From: Kappaphycus alvarezii
Taxonomy: Eukaryota; Rhodophyta; Florideophyceae; Gigartinales; Solieriaceae
Reading direction: 5' to 3'
Assembly: GCA_002205965.3 (NCBI GenBank)
Contig: NADL03000483.1
Coordinates: 1,116,001 to 1,180,000 of the forward strand
Length of the DNA stretch: 64,000 bases
A model generated the notes under the pieces. That model made no database searches. It saw only the letters and a program-made list of their open reading frames with translations, and was not told where the DNA came from. A program made the position numbers and the translations under genes. Positions 43,392 to 55,200 of this stretch are shown here, piece after piece. Every line of letters begins with the position of its first letter. The first letter of the stretch is position 1.

Positions 43392-45749
43392 ATGTCAAAA
43401 TCCCCAAACACCAAAGACGACGCATGGTACGCCCGTATCGATTGCCCACGTTACTTCGACTTTTCAGCCGCTCTTCAAGCCCCATGTTCCGTTGACCTGG
43501 AATACAACCCGCCACTCCATGACTTTGTCTACGAAAGCGATGAGGAATCGAGTGACTTTTTTCGGAGGGCACAGGCCTCGCCCCCCTCTCCGCATCCAAA
43601 GCGCACTCAACAGCGCATGTTGGACCCCCGTCATTTTGGAAACCCAATATACCGACATCGACCACATACCACCTTCGAGGAGTTCCTTCGCCAATATCAA
43701 CAGCAGCGACATGCCAAACAAACGAAGAACCACCAACCCGTCTTTGCCACATCTGGAAACCCTCTGCATGATGCCTCTCCATCCTCAGAAACACCTCTGC
43801 TGTCGTCTCAACAGTTCGGTCCTTGCAAGAGCCCGAACAATCCCGAGGTTTTATTTGACCCAAACTCATTCAACAAGGCAGACACAGTTATTCCTCGGGA
43901 AATGGATCGATCCTTGACCTTTAAAACTCCCTCAGGAGACTCCGCCATCAAAACGCCCGCATCTAATCGTCGTCGCGCCCAACAATACACACCGTCTCGT
44001 CTCCGGAATCCGTCTCATGTCGTCAAGTCTCTCTTTTTCACACCCTCAAGCCCTTCTCCTTCGCCTCTGAGAAAGGCCCGTCGAAATCTTCAAGCCCCGC
44101 CGCCAAAGTCTTCTGATACACCACATCAGCCCCTGCCCTCACCGCTTCGATTAACACCGAAAAATCCTCACTCCAATGCCCAAGCCTCTGCAAAGATATC
44201 TGGTTCTTCTGTCAACACTTCTCTGCGTCCCCCAGCGAGGACAACGCCTCCTACAAATACTGAAAGCTCCATTTCACCAGCAGACTCAAATCCTCCGTCA
44301 AAAGCAGTGAAAATATCCGCCCCGTTCGTCGATCGTCGGGACAAAAGGACTCCAGATGCTCTTGGCCTTCCAAGGAGAACCATCAGACCATTCGGGTCTA
44401 ACATATCGTCTTCGACAGTAACACCTCCGACGCAGAACACAGATCACAACGATACTGAAAGTGCTTCCAAGTCAGTAGCTGGAGAAGGCCCACCAGCTGC
44501 CCCTTCCGCAGATAACAAGAACTCGGACAATGCTGCACCCGACGATGGCCAAAACCCTGCACCACAGTCTCAGCGAAACAACGTGAACATATCATTCCAG
44601 GTTCCGGAAGAATCGAAAGAAGAGAGAAAAGACGAGGCGGCTGACGCATCTGAGATTGATGACCCAGATCTCATGCGAATATTGAAGGAACACAATAGGA
44701 GGCTTCGCAAGAGTGGGCGCCATGTACCGAAGGACATTCTAGATGCCATTGGGAGAGTGAGAGTCTGACGGAAACACCAGCCCGAATCGTTGATCAAGGT
44801 AATGATACGAAAAGCAAGACAAGCTCCAACAATGACGCAGATCCACCTGCGACGCAAGCAAAATCTGAATCTGCTCATAAAGGCTCCAACAATGACGCAG
44901 ATCCACCTGTGACGCAAGCAAAATCTGAATCTGCTCATAAAGGCAAAGAAGGGCAGAGTGATTTCAACAAGCGATCCGGGCGATCACTTCAAGATTTGTT
45001 GAGCTTGCGAAATGACAGGATATTACAAGATCGTAGGCAACGCTTACCGGAGCGGGCAAAACTAATCAAGCTGAACAAAGAGATCGTTCTGCAACGTATG
45101 GAACGCCCCAAAGCAGCTCCCCAGGAGCGGGGATCCGCAAAGGTTGACTTTACGTCATCTCAGCCAACTTTCAAGCAAAGAGCTCGAAGTGTGCATTCTA
45201 CAATTCAACTCTCCGCGGGTACTTCCAAGGAACGGGGTGGCAACATTGCGACTCGCATCCAGCAGAGGAGAAGGAAAGTAATCAGGGGCAGGTCAAAGGT
45301 TGTCATGAGGACGGTGACAAGAACGATCAAAATGGTAAGCGGAATGTTCCCATTGCCCAGGCCTCTACAGGTTCCCGGTTTGGCAGGTCAAAGGGTGCCG
45401 TTGAGAATAGTGACAAAAACGGTCAAAATGGTAAGCGGAATGTTCCCATTGCCCAGGCCTCTATAGGTTCTCGGCTTGGCATGTCAGAGCTATCGTTGAG
45501 GATGGTGACAAGACCGATCAAAATGGTAAGCGGAATGCTCCCATTGCTCAGGCCTCTTCAGATTCTCGGCTTGGCAGGTCAAAGGTTATTGCTAAAGATG
45601 TTGAGAAAAACGATGAAAATGGTACGCGGATTGCTCCTCCCATTGCGCAGGCCTCTTCAAGTTCTAGGCTCCGAGTCAAGACAGCATCTGAAAGGATCAA
45701 GGCTGACGAAAGAGACAAACGAAAACAAGAACGAATGGAACTGACTTGA
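43392..45749 (+). CDS. Ser/Pro-rich repeat protein with TPX2-like N-terminus
   Basis: The first frame is open for 458 codons (43392-44768). Near the N-terminus WYARIDCPRYFDF resembles the Tyr-x-Ala-Pro...Asp-Phe motif with which TPX2 spindle proteins bind Aurora kinase. The middle is disordered, rich in Ser, Pro and Thr, with several TP/SP sites. Helical, charged blocks follow (DPDLMRILKEHNRRLRKSG). A second frame continues without a stop from about 44741 to 45466, and a third ends at TGA 45747-45749 with ASERIKADERDKRKQER. Three one-base deletions, at about 44750 and in repeat units 1 and 3, would link all parts to about 785 residues. The TPX2 link is tentative; alternatively the gene ends at 44768. 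Confidence 0.45.
44821..44940 (+). repeat. 60-bp tandem duplication in the coding region
   Basis: 44821-44880 and 44881-44940 are identical except at two positions (A/G at the second base, C/T at the thirtieth). It encodes two 20-residue units rich in Asn, Asp, Ser and Lys. Confidence 0.95.
45291..45675 (+). repeat. 96-bp tandem repeat, four units
   Basis: Units start at 45291, 45386, 45482 and 45577, giving lengths 95, 96, 95 and about 99. Units 1 and 3 each lack one base against the 96-bp unit. In the correct frame each encodes a 32-residue repeat with the core NGKRNVPIAQAS. A frame-wise comparison places each missing base within the first 15 bases of the unit. Confidence 0.9.
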
Positions 45750-46053
45750 ACTCGCTTCTCAGCCAACACAACAGCAAAGTTCAGAGTAAACGGAGGGGTA
45801 AGGCATGATAGTAGGCAGTTTTCTGTCGAATTAGTCTGATTCCGGATGAAAGTAAAGTACGCACAAACTGGTAGGGCATCTTGTGGCCGGAAGTAATGGG
45901 CTTGCGGCCCCGCTAGGCTAATTCCACAGACGGATGTAAGAGACTTCCGCCGGTAAGGATTTCGTGAAGTCTGCGCGGCAGTTGCATGTAGGACGGAGGT
46001 TTGCAAACTGCATTTCCAGTGTCAAGATCGTCCCGACTGTCTGCCTTTTTCAC

Positions 46054-46964
46054 TCAATAGGTACTACTATTATAATGTTCCCCAAGTCCGAAATATTGCC
46101 TATGAAATGATACCTTAAAACGGGGGCAGAAGTGGTGGTGGGACCCATCCTGACGATTGGCATATCTGCAGCGTACACCTCGATCTGAGTCCCCAATAGC
46201 TCGGCCATCGCCCTCAACTCGACCTGACCGCCCCATACGACCTCATTTCGTAGTTCCTCACAATACTTTCGAAACAAATCCTCCTGGCAGTTGACAGTTT
46301 CCACAAAAGGCATATATGTGCGCATGTTTGCAAGAAGGTAATCGGCGGTTGCAGCACGTAAGCCATCAACAGTTGGCGGGACTGTGGTTTCCAAGTTAGT
46401 GGTGGTCATTTGATGAGCGATTGCGCTGTAGAGGCAATGTCCATCTGCGGCGATGGCTTGAATACGCAAGTTGTTCGGCTTAAGCTGCGCATCGATTGCT
46501 GTGGTCTCAACGAATTTGGAGGACGGCCCATGGCGGCCTTTTCTGCGTCAATCCTGTTACGCGCCTCCGCTTCCTGTTGAGCTTTTTTCCTTCTTCTTCG
46601 AGCTGCCTTAGACTCTCCTTTAGGTGCAGCGAATGCGATATCTTTTTCGCTTGCAACCGATTCCGCTCGGTCTCCCTCGCTGGGTGGCAATTCGCTCTCG
46701 GAATACCGCATTCCAACCTCTCTGCTGCCTGTGTCTCCAGTAATCGCTTCTCTTCTTCAGCAGCATCCTCCTCCGCTCGCTGTCGCCTGATTCGATCCTT
46801 TTTGGGAATGGAGGACTTAATCTTCATAATGCGCTTTTAAATCAAGTCTTTCACGCCTCTTGACGAGCTAGGATACTGGCGTGTGAGGTCTTTGGAAGGG
46901 AAACTTGGTACTCTTCATCTTGCTGCTCTTCCAATTCGGGCTCCCCACTTACCGTTGGAACCAT
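46054..46964 (-). pseudogene. OTUD6-like: OTU-domain cysteine protease, OTUD6-like deubiquitinase, frame broken
   Basis: Removes ubiquitin from proteins (OTUD6 is linked to translation control in animals). ATG at 46964 gives an acidic N-terminus. A coiled coil follows: RLDLKAHYED, then SSIPKKDRIRRQRAEEDAAE, matching the family's KxxxPKxDKKRR helix. Next come a Lys/Arg/Ala segment (SKAARRRRKKAQQEAE) and the OTU domain. Catalytic Asp/Cys block: IAADGHCLYSAIAHQM (Cys at about 46430-46440); later VVWGGQVELRAMAELL. In a shifted frame the catalytic His lies in GLGEHYNSS (about 46065-46095). Stop at 46054 in that frame. About five one-base shifts split it. Length about 300 residues, as expected. No intron seen. 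Confidence 0.8.
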
Positions 46965-47786
46965 ATTTTTGATTTATCTGAGTAAATGTGAATGTATCCA
47001 GAAGGTTAGTAACAATTGATTGATGAGTGGGCACTTCTTCCGCCCACACTGGAGATTCTGACGAAGTGAATGCGTCTGCAATGCAAGCAAGTATGTTCGC
47101 TGAGTACCATTCGTAGAAGAGCCACCTTAGTACCCTACTAACAGCTTTTTGGAAATGTCAGCTGTAAGCCTCTTGGACAAACACAGAGCGATTAACTTGT
47201 TTCAAGATCCTTTACTGTACAGTACTGTACTGTATGCTGCTGAATCAAGCGTCCTTCCCGCTGCATTATCATAACGACTAGATAGGGAGTCTTTCCAGCT
47301 TGCCACTCAACCTGAGTAACCCGCAGTCCCTCGTTTCACATTGGATGACGACCACCCCTCAAAGAAATAAATGCGTAAGGTATAAGCTTGCCACTTACCA
47401 CCTGGGGAAAAACTGGGTGTCTTAATGATTGATAGATATGTTAGACTTTGTTGCAAAGGGGGTTTGTTGCAAAGTGCATCAAATAATTACCACTGTACCT
47501 TTCCTGGAGAGTCAATTTGGAGCGGATTTGAAACAAATGACCTGAGCCCAACTTCCAGAGCATGTTTCTTTTCAGAAGCAATTGCTGGTTTACTTGGGCT
47601 CAGGACATCCGCCAACTAAACCACACGAACGTAACCGTAAACTTCTGAACCACCTCTACTGGTAGGAACAGATTCAAGAAATCCCACAAAGAAAAATAGA
47701 AAGAGGGGAGAACTAGGGAACTGGGACCTTTATCTATAGATTTAATTGGGCCTGCTAGACAAACACAACCGGCAAGGGCTTAACCG
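46965..47786. other. Intergenic, no gene supported
   Basis: Contains the upstream region of the OTU gene and a palindromic TACTGTACAGTACTGTACTG stretch (about 47213-47235). A 64-codon frame at 47425-47619 has no motif; its first part has a GTTGCAAAG duplication. Confidence 0.3.
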
Positions 47787-48094
47787 ATGCCTGCTCAAGC
47801 AAAGGGAAGGAAGAAACCCCCCTTTTCAAATATCGGAAAGCCGAGAAAGCAACGGGTTAAAAACTCCGGTGTAATCGAGGTGCTTACAGAAGCGATGACG
47901 ACAGCGACGAATCCTCAAATAAGGCGAACGAGTTGGTGAAGTCTCTGAACAAGTCTTACCACCGAGTTGATCTCGTTCCTTTACTCATCAACTGCATCCT
48001 GTTCTTATGTACAACCTGGATCGCTAAAACCTACCTAAACCGACCCAACATAACAACTAACGCGAATCACGAAAGATTAGGAGACTATCGTTAG
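47787..48094 (+). CDS. Small single-pass membrane protein, frame broken once
   Basis: ATG at 47787 opens a very basic N-terminus (AKGRKKPPFSN, KPRKQRVKNS). By about 47895 the frame must shift. The continuing frame has an acidic patch (SDDDSDESSNK), an amphipathic helix (ELVKSLNKSYHRVDLV) and one membrane span (PLLINCILFLCTTWIA). A short polar tail follows, with stop at 48092-48094. The product would be about 102 residues. The patterned architecture and full-length frame argue for a real gene although it lacks known motifs. It could be a tail-anchored or organelle membrane protein. I do not recognise the family. Confidence 0.4.
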
Positions 48095-48950
48095 CCACAC
48101 GCCATCACCACATATTTTGTAGCGTTTGTCTCACTTGATGGTGGCACAACCTAAACCACAAACGCAAGAGGCCAAGTCAGTACACCCTCTAAGTGATACA
48201 AGCAATATCATAACGCAAGCGAAAAATGATACCACTTCGCTTATTTGGCCATTTTCAGTGATGAAATAAATTGATTCACCACATCCACATCTGATGTAAT
48301 TTATTGCAGGAATCTCTTGCAAGCTAGTTCCGAATGATGTACCGAGATATCGGCTAGATATAAACGTCCTCGAAGTCAGTGATCTTGAGTACCACCAGTA
48401 GAACAGAAATAGCTAGGACCACTCGCTTGCTGTGACAAAGATAGCACTGGTTGAGTGCGGCAGGGTACGGTGGGCATTGCCAAGTTTGAACGGGGAGGAC
48501 GGCCTTTTTTACACACCTTTCCCAAGTCGATCGAAAAGAGAGAAATATACAGGTGACTAAGACTTAAGAGGGAGGGTTGGTCAAGGAGAGAAACATGCAT
48601 CCACGAGGTGTACAAGACTTCGCATGGCAGTGCGCGAACTGGATTAAATATCCATGGCGCCAGCTGCATATGCGCCGTCTTACCTCTAGTGGTCTGCGCT
48701 CGGCTGACAAATGCCCTAACGACTTTGTAGGGCCACTTGCAATTTTCAGTACGTCTTCACATGTATACAAATAGTAGACAAAACGTTAATGCCCCAAATT
48801 AAAGCGGAGACAAGCATACCTGCAGATGATCGAATAACCAATCCGAATCCGCGGTGCAAGTGATGCGGCCGTCGTGGTAAATGCGGAAAATAGATTCCGA
48901 TGACCAATCCAGACGGTGCATGATTGACGCCTTAGACAACTACAAAGACA
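48095..48950. other. Intergenic or spliced region, unresolved
   Basis: Small minus-strand frames (48131-48322, 48376-48669, 48564-48770). On minus, the codons MHRLDWSSESIFRIYHDGRI followed by CAG-GTATGC near 48820 resemble an exon end with a donor site, but I could not connect an acceptor in frame. Confidence 0.25.
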
Positions 48951-49435
48951 CTAGTTCATTAAAACCACCAAAAGAAGGGCTTTGAGAACTTTACATGTAA
49001 CTCGCTGGCGCCTTTCCTCTGAAAACTCTCTGGAGCGCTTGGCCGAAGTAGGCAGAAACCAGCTTACAATCCGCACTGGAGCCAAAATAACTGTGAGAAT
49101 GAGGCCGTGAAGTGTTGCCTCGTGAATAGACAGTTTACTATATCCTTGGGTTAGCGATTTGTATTTTGCGGATATTGCAGCTGCGGGGATCTGTTGCATG
49201 GTTTGGACTTTCTTCATACCAATGTAGCAACGAATGTGCCATCCAATGTGATATGCAAATGACTAGGAGCCACGTATGACAGCGTGATTGAGCGACATTG
49301 GAAAATCAAATCTAAAGTAATCATCGAACACGAACCTAGTAAGACAGTGTCTTTAGAAAGTAAAACAAACTGTAGAATTCGTTTTACCAGAACAGCCGAG
49401 AGTCCCGTTCCCAACTGCTTCTCGTGTGACTCCAT
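48951..49435 (-). CDS. Possible membrane protein gene, perhaps spliced
   Basis: Two minus frames (49214-49435 and 48951-49217) overlap at their ends. The second contains a hydrophobic helix (LHGLILTVILAPVRIVSWFL), then a strongly basic segment (KRSREFSEERRQR). Just before the stop, GTAAAG...TTTAATG...TTTGTAG looks like a 55-nt intron (about 48930-48985), but joining it does not keep the frame. A real host gene with one or more small introns is possible. No family was recognised. The frame evidence alone is weak. Confidence 0.25.
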
Positions 49436-49959
49436 ATCGACCTTGCGCTCATTGGTAGTTATAATTCGCCCTTGCGGATTTAATCGTGCAGGTTAAAGGT
49501 AACCCGAAGCTTTTTGGAACCTGTTATCTGTCTTTTGTAAGAGTAAGGATTTTCGATCTCTGTTGTCACTCTGGACACAACCTCAAGGACTCTCTAACCT
49601 CTGTTTCAAAAGAACGTCTGCGGTCTCATTTATGCCGATCAGTGAGCTCTACGGCAACAACTCAGATGCAACCATTTGGGACTGATATCTAATGTACGAC
49701 GGATACTAGGGTCTTTTTCTCATTACGGCATAGTAACTCCACAGAAAGTAATTCATGTTTCCTTCAGCCGGACCGGGCTTGCCCCTGCGCGGACCACAAC
49801 ATCACAGTCTCTAGCGCCGTAAAAGATTGGCCTCCAACATCTTAAGATACTGGGGACGGACTTTGGCCTACCCGTCCCTTTCGGACGAGATATCTAACGA
49901 AGGCTAGTACATCTAATTATTTTGTAAGAATAACAAACCTTCCTTCTTCTTCGCAGAAC
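49436..49959. other. No gene supported
   Basis: A 68-codon plus frame (49486-49692) has no motif. Probably the 3' end region of the minus-strand Ty3/gypsy remnant; no LTR could be matched. Confidence 0.25.
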
Positions 49960-50179
49960 GCAAGCCACTTCCTCAGCTGGCCGAATACGCCTTCCAGGTT
50001 TATGATTACCATCAATAATCAGCCGAAAGATTAGCTGCAACCGAACCTGTGTCGGAGTAACTTCTATCCCCTGGTAGAATCATCTTACCCATCACGATCA
50101 TCTTTAAAACTTTAGACATCTTCACCAAGAAAACTTGAAGCGTTTTACTCAATGAAAACCTTGCCGAAGTACTTTCGAC

Positions 50180-51028
50180 TCTGCTTCAGCATAGACCTAG
50201 ACGCGCGAACCTGTGAGGCCCCTTAGGATGGAAGAACTCGGTCAGAGATATGGATTCGTTCGAAGTCCTTAGGACTTAGCACTTGTCAGGGATGACATGA
50301 ATGCCGTCCTTCCCAACAACTAAACCCGGAAACGCAGGCTCATTCTTAAGTAGAGAGCATTTCTGCACATATATATACAGCACATGATTCTCAAGTTATC
50401 TCAGTACAAATTCCAGATTTTCAAAATGTTCTCCCTTGTTTTTACTGAAGATTAGAAGATCCTACATGTAAATAGCCAAGGAAACATCTATGAAATCGTG
50501 GTAGATATAGCTCATTAACGTTTGGAACATATTCAAGGGCATTGAAAAGTCCTATAGGCATATCAAGATATTCTACTTGCCCATACTTTGTATTGAACGC
50601 AGTATTTTCGATGTACTCTGCTTTCAACCTTTTCTGATGAAGTCCTGTTTTTATGTCAAGCTTTGAGAAAAACCTCGCATCTCTGAGCCGATAGAAATTT
50701 CATCAGAACGAGGAGATTGAGTATTGTTCTTTTTTGTGATGCGATTTAAAGCATGGAAATCTAAAAAACCTCCAAGCCTTTCATTCTTCTCTTTCAAGAA
50801 GAAAAGCCATGCTCCATATTGTGACTTACTTTATCCCATCTTCCCTATCCTCAAAAGAGATTCGACGCACTCTTTTGTTGTTCTAAGTTCTGATGGGGAC
50901 AAACGGAACAGAGGTCGACGAGTGCCTTTGCTCCTTCCTCCACTTTGATTCATGTTCCACTGATCGAATCGAAGAGAGCCAACTTGGCAATTCCTCACGA
51001 AAGACCTCTTTAGCCGCTGGCATAACAT
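50180..51028 (-). pseudogene. Reverse transcriptase of the minus-strand gypsy remnant
   Basis: Reading on minus: FRLSPSELRTTKECVESLL (about 50960-50900), GAWLFFLKEKNERLG, FSKLDIKTGLHQ (about 50670-50640) and TAFNTKYGQVEYLDMPIGL (about 50610-50560). These are RT motifs from the fingers to the region before the catalytic Asp pair. A frame with DLLIFSKNKGEHFENL follows at about 50460-50420. In it the YxDD box is damaged, only one Asp being left after a stop. The trailing segment ends near 50180. The spacing agrees with Ty3/gypsy RT. Several stops and shifts. Confidence 0.65.
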
Positions 51029-51987
51029 TCACGAAAGAATTATTTATATTTTTCCGGTAAACTTTTTAGTTTTACATTGGACTCAGAATCCGTCAGTCCT
51101 CTCATATTCTGAACTTCAAGTTATCGAAATACTTGGAGGTCACTATCATGCCTCAGCATCCTTCTGAATTTCTTCACTATCAAATTGGACACATCAATAT
51201 GTTTTTCAGTGCCAGGATCAATCTATAGAATAAAAAAATCTTTCAAAATCATAATCCGTCGTTGGAAATCAACATTTGGATTGTGGGCAACATGCCACGG
51301 AATTCCCAACAGAACTTTATACCTAGTCTGAGAGATAGTCTAGCCAAAAGTGCAAGTGTGATAACCTAATCGTGTAGTTCTGTTAACAATGATATCAGAT
51401 TACTCTTCCGTAACCCCCTTCTGTTAATGGAAAACAATGACTCTTTCAAATCGAATGTTAAACAATTTTCTATTTCACCTCAGGAACTCAGTTGAAACCA
51501 CGTTTGTATTGCATCCATCGTCCTTTAGTAATTTGTTTGCCAATACATACGGTCTAACATCAAGCACTACCAAAGAATTCGATGGTATAGGTCTATCAGT
51601 GAGGATGCTGTCATCATGACTAGACGTGACTCCATTAGATTTGGCTTCGGAGATTCTCGACGTTTCCATCTCCTCTCATAATCTCGCTCCGTTAATGCCC
51701 ACAACAGTCCCACTCGGCTCTTTGGGCATCCTTTCACACGCACTACTGGTCTCACTTGATTTTACTACACGTTTTATGGAACGACTAGTTTTTCGAGTCA
51801 AAGCCATTCAAAAAATTACCTTTTCTTGTATTTGAGTGTTCTCAATCGTGCGATTGTCATTACTCACCCTTACTCAAATTTATTCCGTTTTGTTTTCAAG
51901 GCCTAGGTACTACGTTATAGAACGTAAAGCATCGGTTCTCTATCAAGTCTTTCTGACGTTGCCCAGTATGACCACGTTCCAGGTTAC

Positions 51988-52251
51988 CTATCTATCGCAT
52001 TGCCATAGGAATTTAGGCATTTCGATTGCTTGAAAATGAAGCGCTTCCAGGGAAGAACCTGCCCAGTAAAATGATCCACGAAAATTGAGAGCATTAGTAG
52101 CTGCAGCTTCGAAATCGGATGGATTCCCCGTATGGAACTCTAGCAGAATATGCGATTTGAGACCTTCCCAGAACCGCGCCAACTTTTCCGACTCACTTAT
52201 ACCGGGAATATTGATAAACAAATCCCTGAACTCCGAGAGATACGCCGACAC
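51988..52251 (-). pseudogene. Gag fragment of the minus-strand gypsy remnant
   Basis: The frame reads SAYLSEFRDLFINIPGISES, then EKLARFWEGLKSHILLEF and SDFEAAATNALNFRG. This is the capsid-type helix pattern of retrotransposon gag, with the F-x2-GL motif. Between it and the RT the reading DDGCNTNVVSTEF at about 51560-51500 looks like the protease active-site triplet. Confidence 0.6.
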
Positions 52252-52255
52252 ACTT

Positions 52256-55200
52256 GTTTTCTAATGGAGTTGCAGCAATGACCGAACTCTCAATGTATTT
52301 CTGTTCCCATCAAACAACACAGGCTTATTTGGTTTGAAGGAAGAAATGTTTAACAAATTCCTAATTTTAAGGCTTACACTAACACCTGAAGTTGAATAAA
52401 AGCACTTTAACTTGGAATCTGCTCGAGATTAGTCCGTGGACGAAAGTTTGGCTCCCTACACGCGGAGAGGGTGACTCACCAGCTGCTCTGATCAAACCAA
52501 CACTCCTGTGTGACTCAGGAATCCGTTCGCGGTATTCCACCAGTCCACTATATAGACGCGATCGGGTGTCCGTACTCTATAATAAAGCCTCTCGAGCCGA
52601 TATTTAGCTGGTGACTAGCCAAAAAATAACCACTGTGAGCACGTGTCCCTTAGTCCAAGTACAGTCTAAGTCTACCGACTAAAGTTTTGCCTGAATCCGT
52701 GACCCAGTCAGTGCACCTAGCTAACAGTCAACAAGTGCAATACGATTGTATACAGGAATACCGACAGGGGACCCTCAAATGGGGACTTGGTCAGAAGCAG
52801 GCTCTACTAAGGCAACTTAGTTATGCCCAACTTGTAGTGCAATGCGCGGTGCGCAGTTTTTCTAGTTTAGGTAGGGAATCTCGTCAGGCAATGAGAAAAC
52901 TAACAAACGTACACCAAGACTCACAGAGTGTTCGCTGTCCCTCTTTCTCTTTCAGCACCCTGAGATGCAGTAGCACAGCTCGCAGACGGCGAGGAGAAGT
53001 TGGGGTGGTAGAGCGGGGTTGATTCCTTGGACGAATGGACGGTATAGTTGTCCTCCGGGCTGTAAGATCGGGCCAGGATCCGCGGAATGCTAGAACTTGA
53101 GAAGAATTGAGTCCAAAGATTTATAGACATCAGGGTGCAATATGGGACAAAAGGAGATGTATTAGTGGGTCAGCAGTGCTGATTATCTCCTTTGGATACT
53201 ACCTCCTTTTGAGATAAGGGTTTTGTCACCAACGAGAACCTAGAAGTTCCTATTTGTATATAGACACCGGGGACCGGGGCTCCAAGTGTGAGTACATACC
53301 ACAAACGAGCAATGAAATGATGGTAAAATATGGGGTAGAGAGGGGAAAAATAAAAGAGGAAATCGGGGAGGATAAACGTGGCTATAGTCAAAGTTGCCGT
53401 TGGCAAGGTTGCTGCAAAGGCGGAAAGTTGGGAGTCAGGCTCAGAGCCAACACAGAGGGTGGGTGGTTGTTTATTCTGGGGCCATAGTTACCAGTTAGGT
53501 ATAAGTACTAGTTACCTAGGTTAGGGTTACCTACGACGGCGGGGTAAATAAATTCAATGTCAGCCAAGTAAGTAATACATATCCAGGTTAGTGATGAGTA
53601 AAGTCGTCACTTGGCCCAATAGTTGCCTTTCACCTGCGAAAATATCAGGTCCAAGTTAGGGGCCGAGTGGTCCAGAATACACGCCCTCGGGCCCACTCAG
53701 ATGGATGTATAGTACCAAGACCGATGGTAGTCGGTAGTCGGCATAAATGCCCTTACTGCACAGTCTAGTACCTAAGGATGGCAGTGGTATGGCCTAACAG
53801 AGAATTAGATCAAAAAGATCACCAAAATCAGCTGTGCCGCTGGAAATGCAGTGTGATTGCAAATTTCACTTCACAACTATCCAGTTTAAGTATTCGACAC
53901 AGGATCACGAAGCTTCGTTAGCCCTGCACTCTAGCTATACAGAGTAAACTAGAGAAAATAGCCTTTGCTGCACCCTTATGTTCCCGGCTAACCAGATATC
54001 CCATTGGTAACCGTTACGGAATCTGTGGGCAACAACGGGGTTCAGAGAACCTGGCACCCCCAGCCCAAAGTACACTACAGGCAATGTTGCTTACAGTAAA
54101 CTTGCAGCAAAATATTTCCGAAATTCAACAACGCTCAAAAAGGAAAAATTCGTGTGTAAAAAATTTCTCGAACTAAAACAAGAACGAAACCGAAACGCAG
54201 CGGAGCCGACGAAAGCGATGCTACCAGTGAAACAGAAATTTATGCAGCCGGGGCGCTGGTAGAGGATTGGTGCAGACGGTGGCAGTTTGTTTATGAAATT
54301 TGAGGACAAAGGGTCAATGGAGTGTAACTGGGTTCCCACAGGAATCCCGATGAGCCCCCATTTCTGTAGACAGTGCTGAATCTCTACTCCACTACTTCTA
54401 TACTTGTGTTAACTCAGTAAAAAATATTATAAGCTAGATTTTTAACTGTAGAATAGTAATATATAGAACCTAACTAAGTAAATAAAGCGATGAAATGGGC
54501 TCTATTTCAAATAAAGCATTTAAAAAAATACACAGCAATATAGAACAGATAGCCAGGTTACACCGAGCTTCAGAATTTATCCAAACGATGTATTTTCTCT
54601 GCCAATGTTATGTAACATTCATATAAGAAATGTGATTGGATTACAGCCACTACATCTGTCACAGAATACGAAACACCTCTTTTCCCCCGTTTCTCTGCAA
54701 CAGCACCGTGGTATAGAGAACTTGAATAACGACAGCGACAAGTCTCTATTACAAAGTGGTGTAACAGAGACATTGTGACAGTTCGCCAATCAAATTTACT
54801 GCCTGAAAGTCACCAAAATTTATATCCGGGCCACCCAAAGAATCTTCTGAGTCCATAATTTACACATTGTGTTTGAGCTCTGGCATACTTGACCTGGGCA
54901 AAATAATTTTATCTGATTTATCGTCACTACATGGATGACATTCGGTATTCCAAACTGCAGAAGTAATTTGTCCTATTTCGAATGATAGACGACTTGCAAA
55001 AGACCCCGAAGGTGCCTTTTGAGCATTTGCCCTTAATTTTTGAATGTCAATTCGGTTAGGTAGTCAATTTTCACCGAGACCTTCTGTGGCACTGACAAGT
55101 GCCTATTTTGCGTCAAAGTCTCTGGATAGTCAGTTGCGGCTCAAAAATCGGAAAATATACGTTTTCAAAGAGTTTCTGCACCATACACATGTAGCGAGAA

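Larger units (their letters stand above)
49960..52255 (-). mobile_element. Ty3/gypsy retrotransposon remnant, minus strand
   Basis: On minus, gag (52251-51988), a protease-like segment (about 51570-51470) and reverse transcriptase (51028-50180) lie in the order typical of gypsy-type elements. Integrase was not found, so the 3' half is missing or unrecognisable. LTRs were not paired. A/T-rich and strongly mutated. Confidence 0.65.

Noticed and set aside
45548..46006. Minus-strand 152-codon frame
   Set aside because: It is mostly antisense to the 96-bp coding repeats of the plus-strand gene.
53510..53535. GGTTAGGGTT as telomere-like repeat
   Set aside because: Only one copy; no tandem array.
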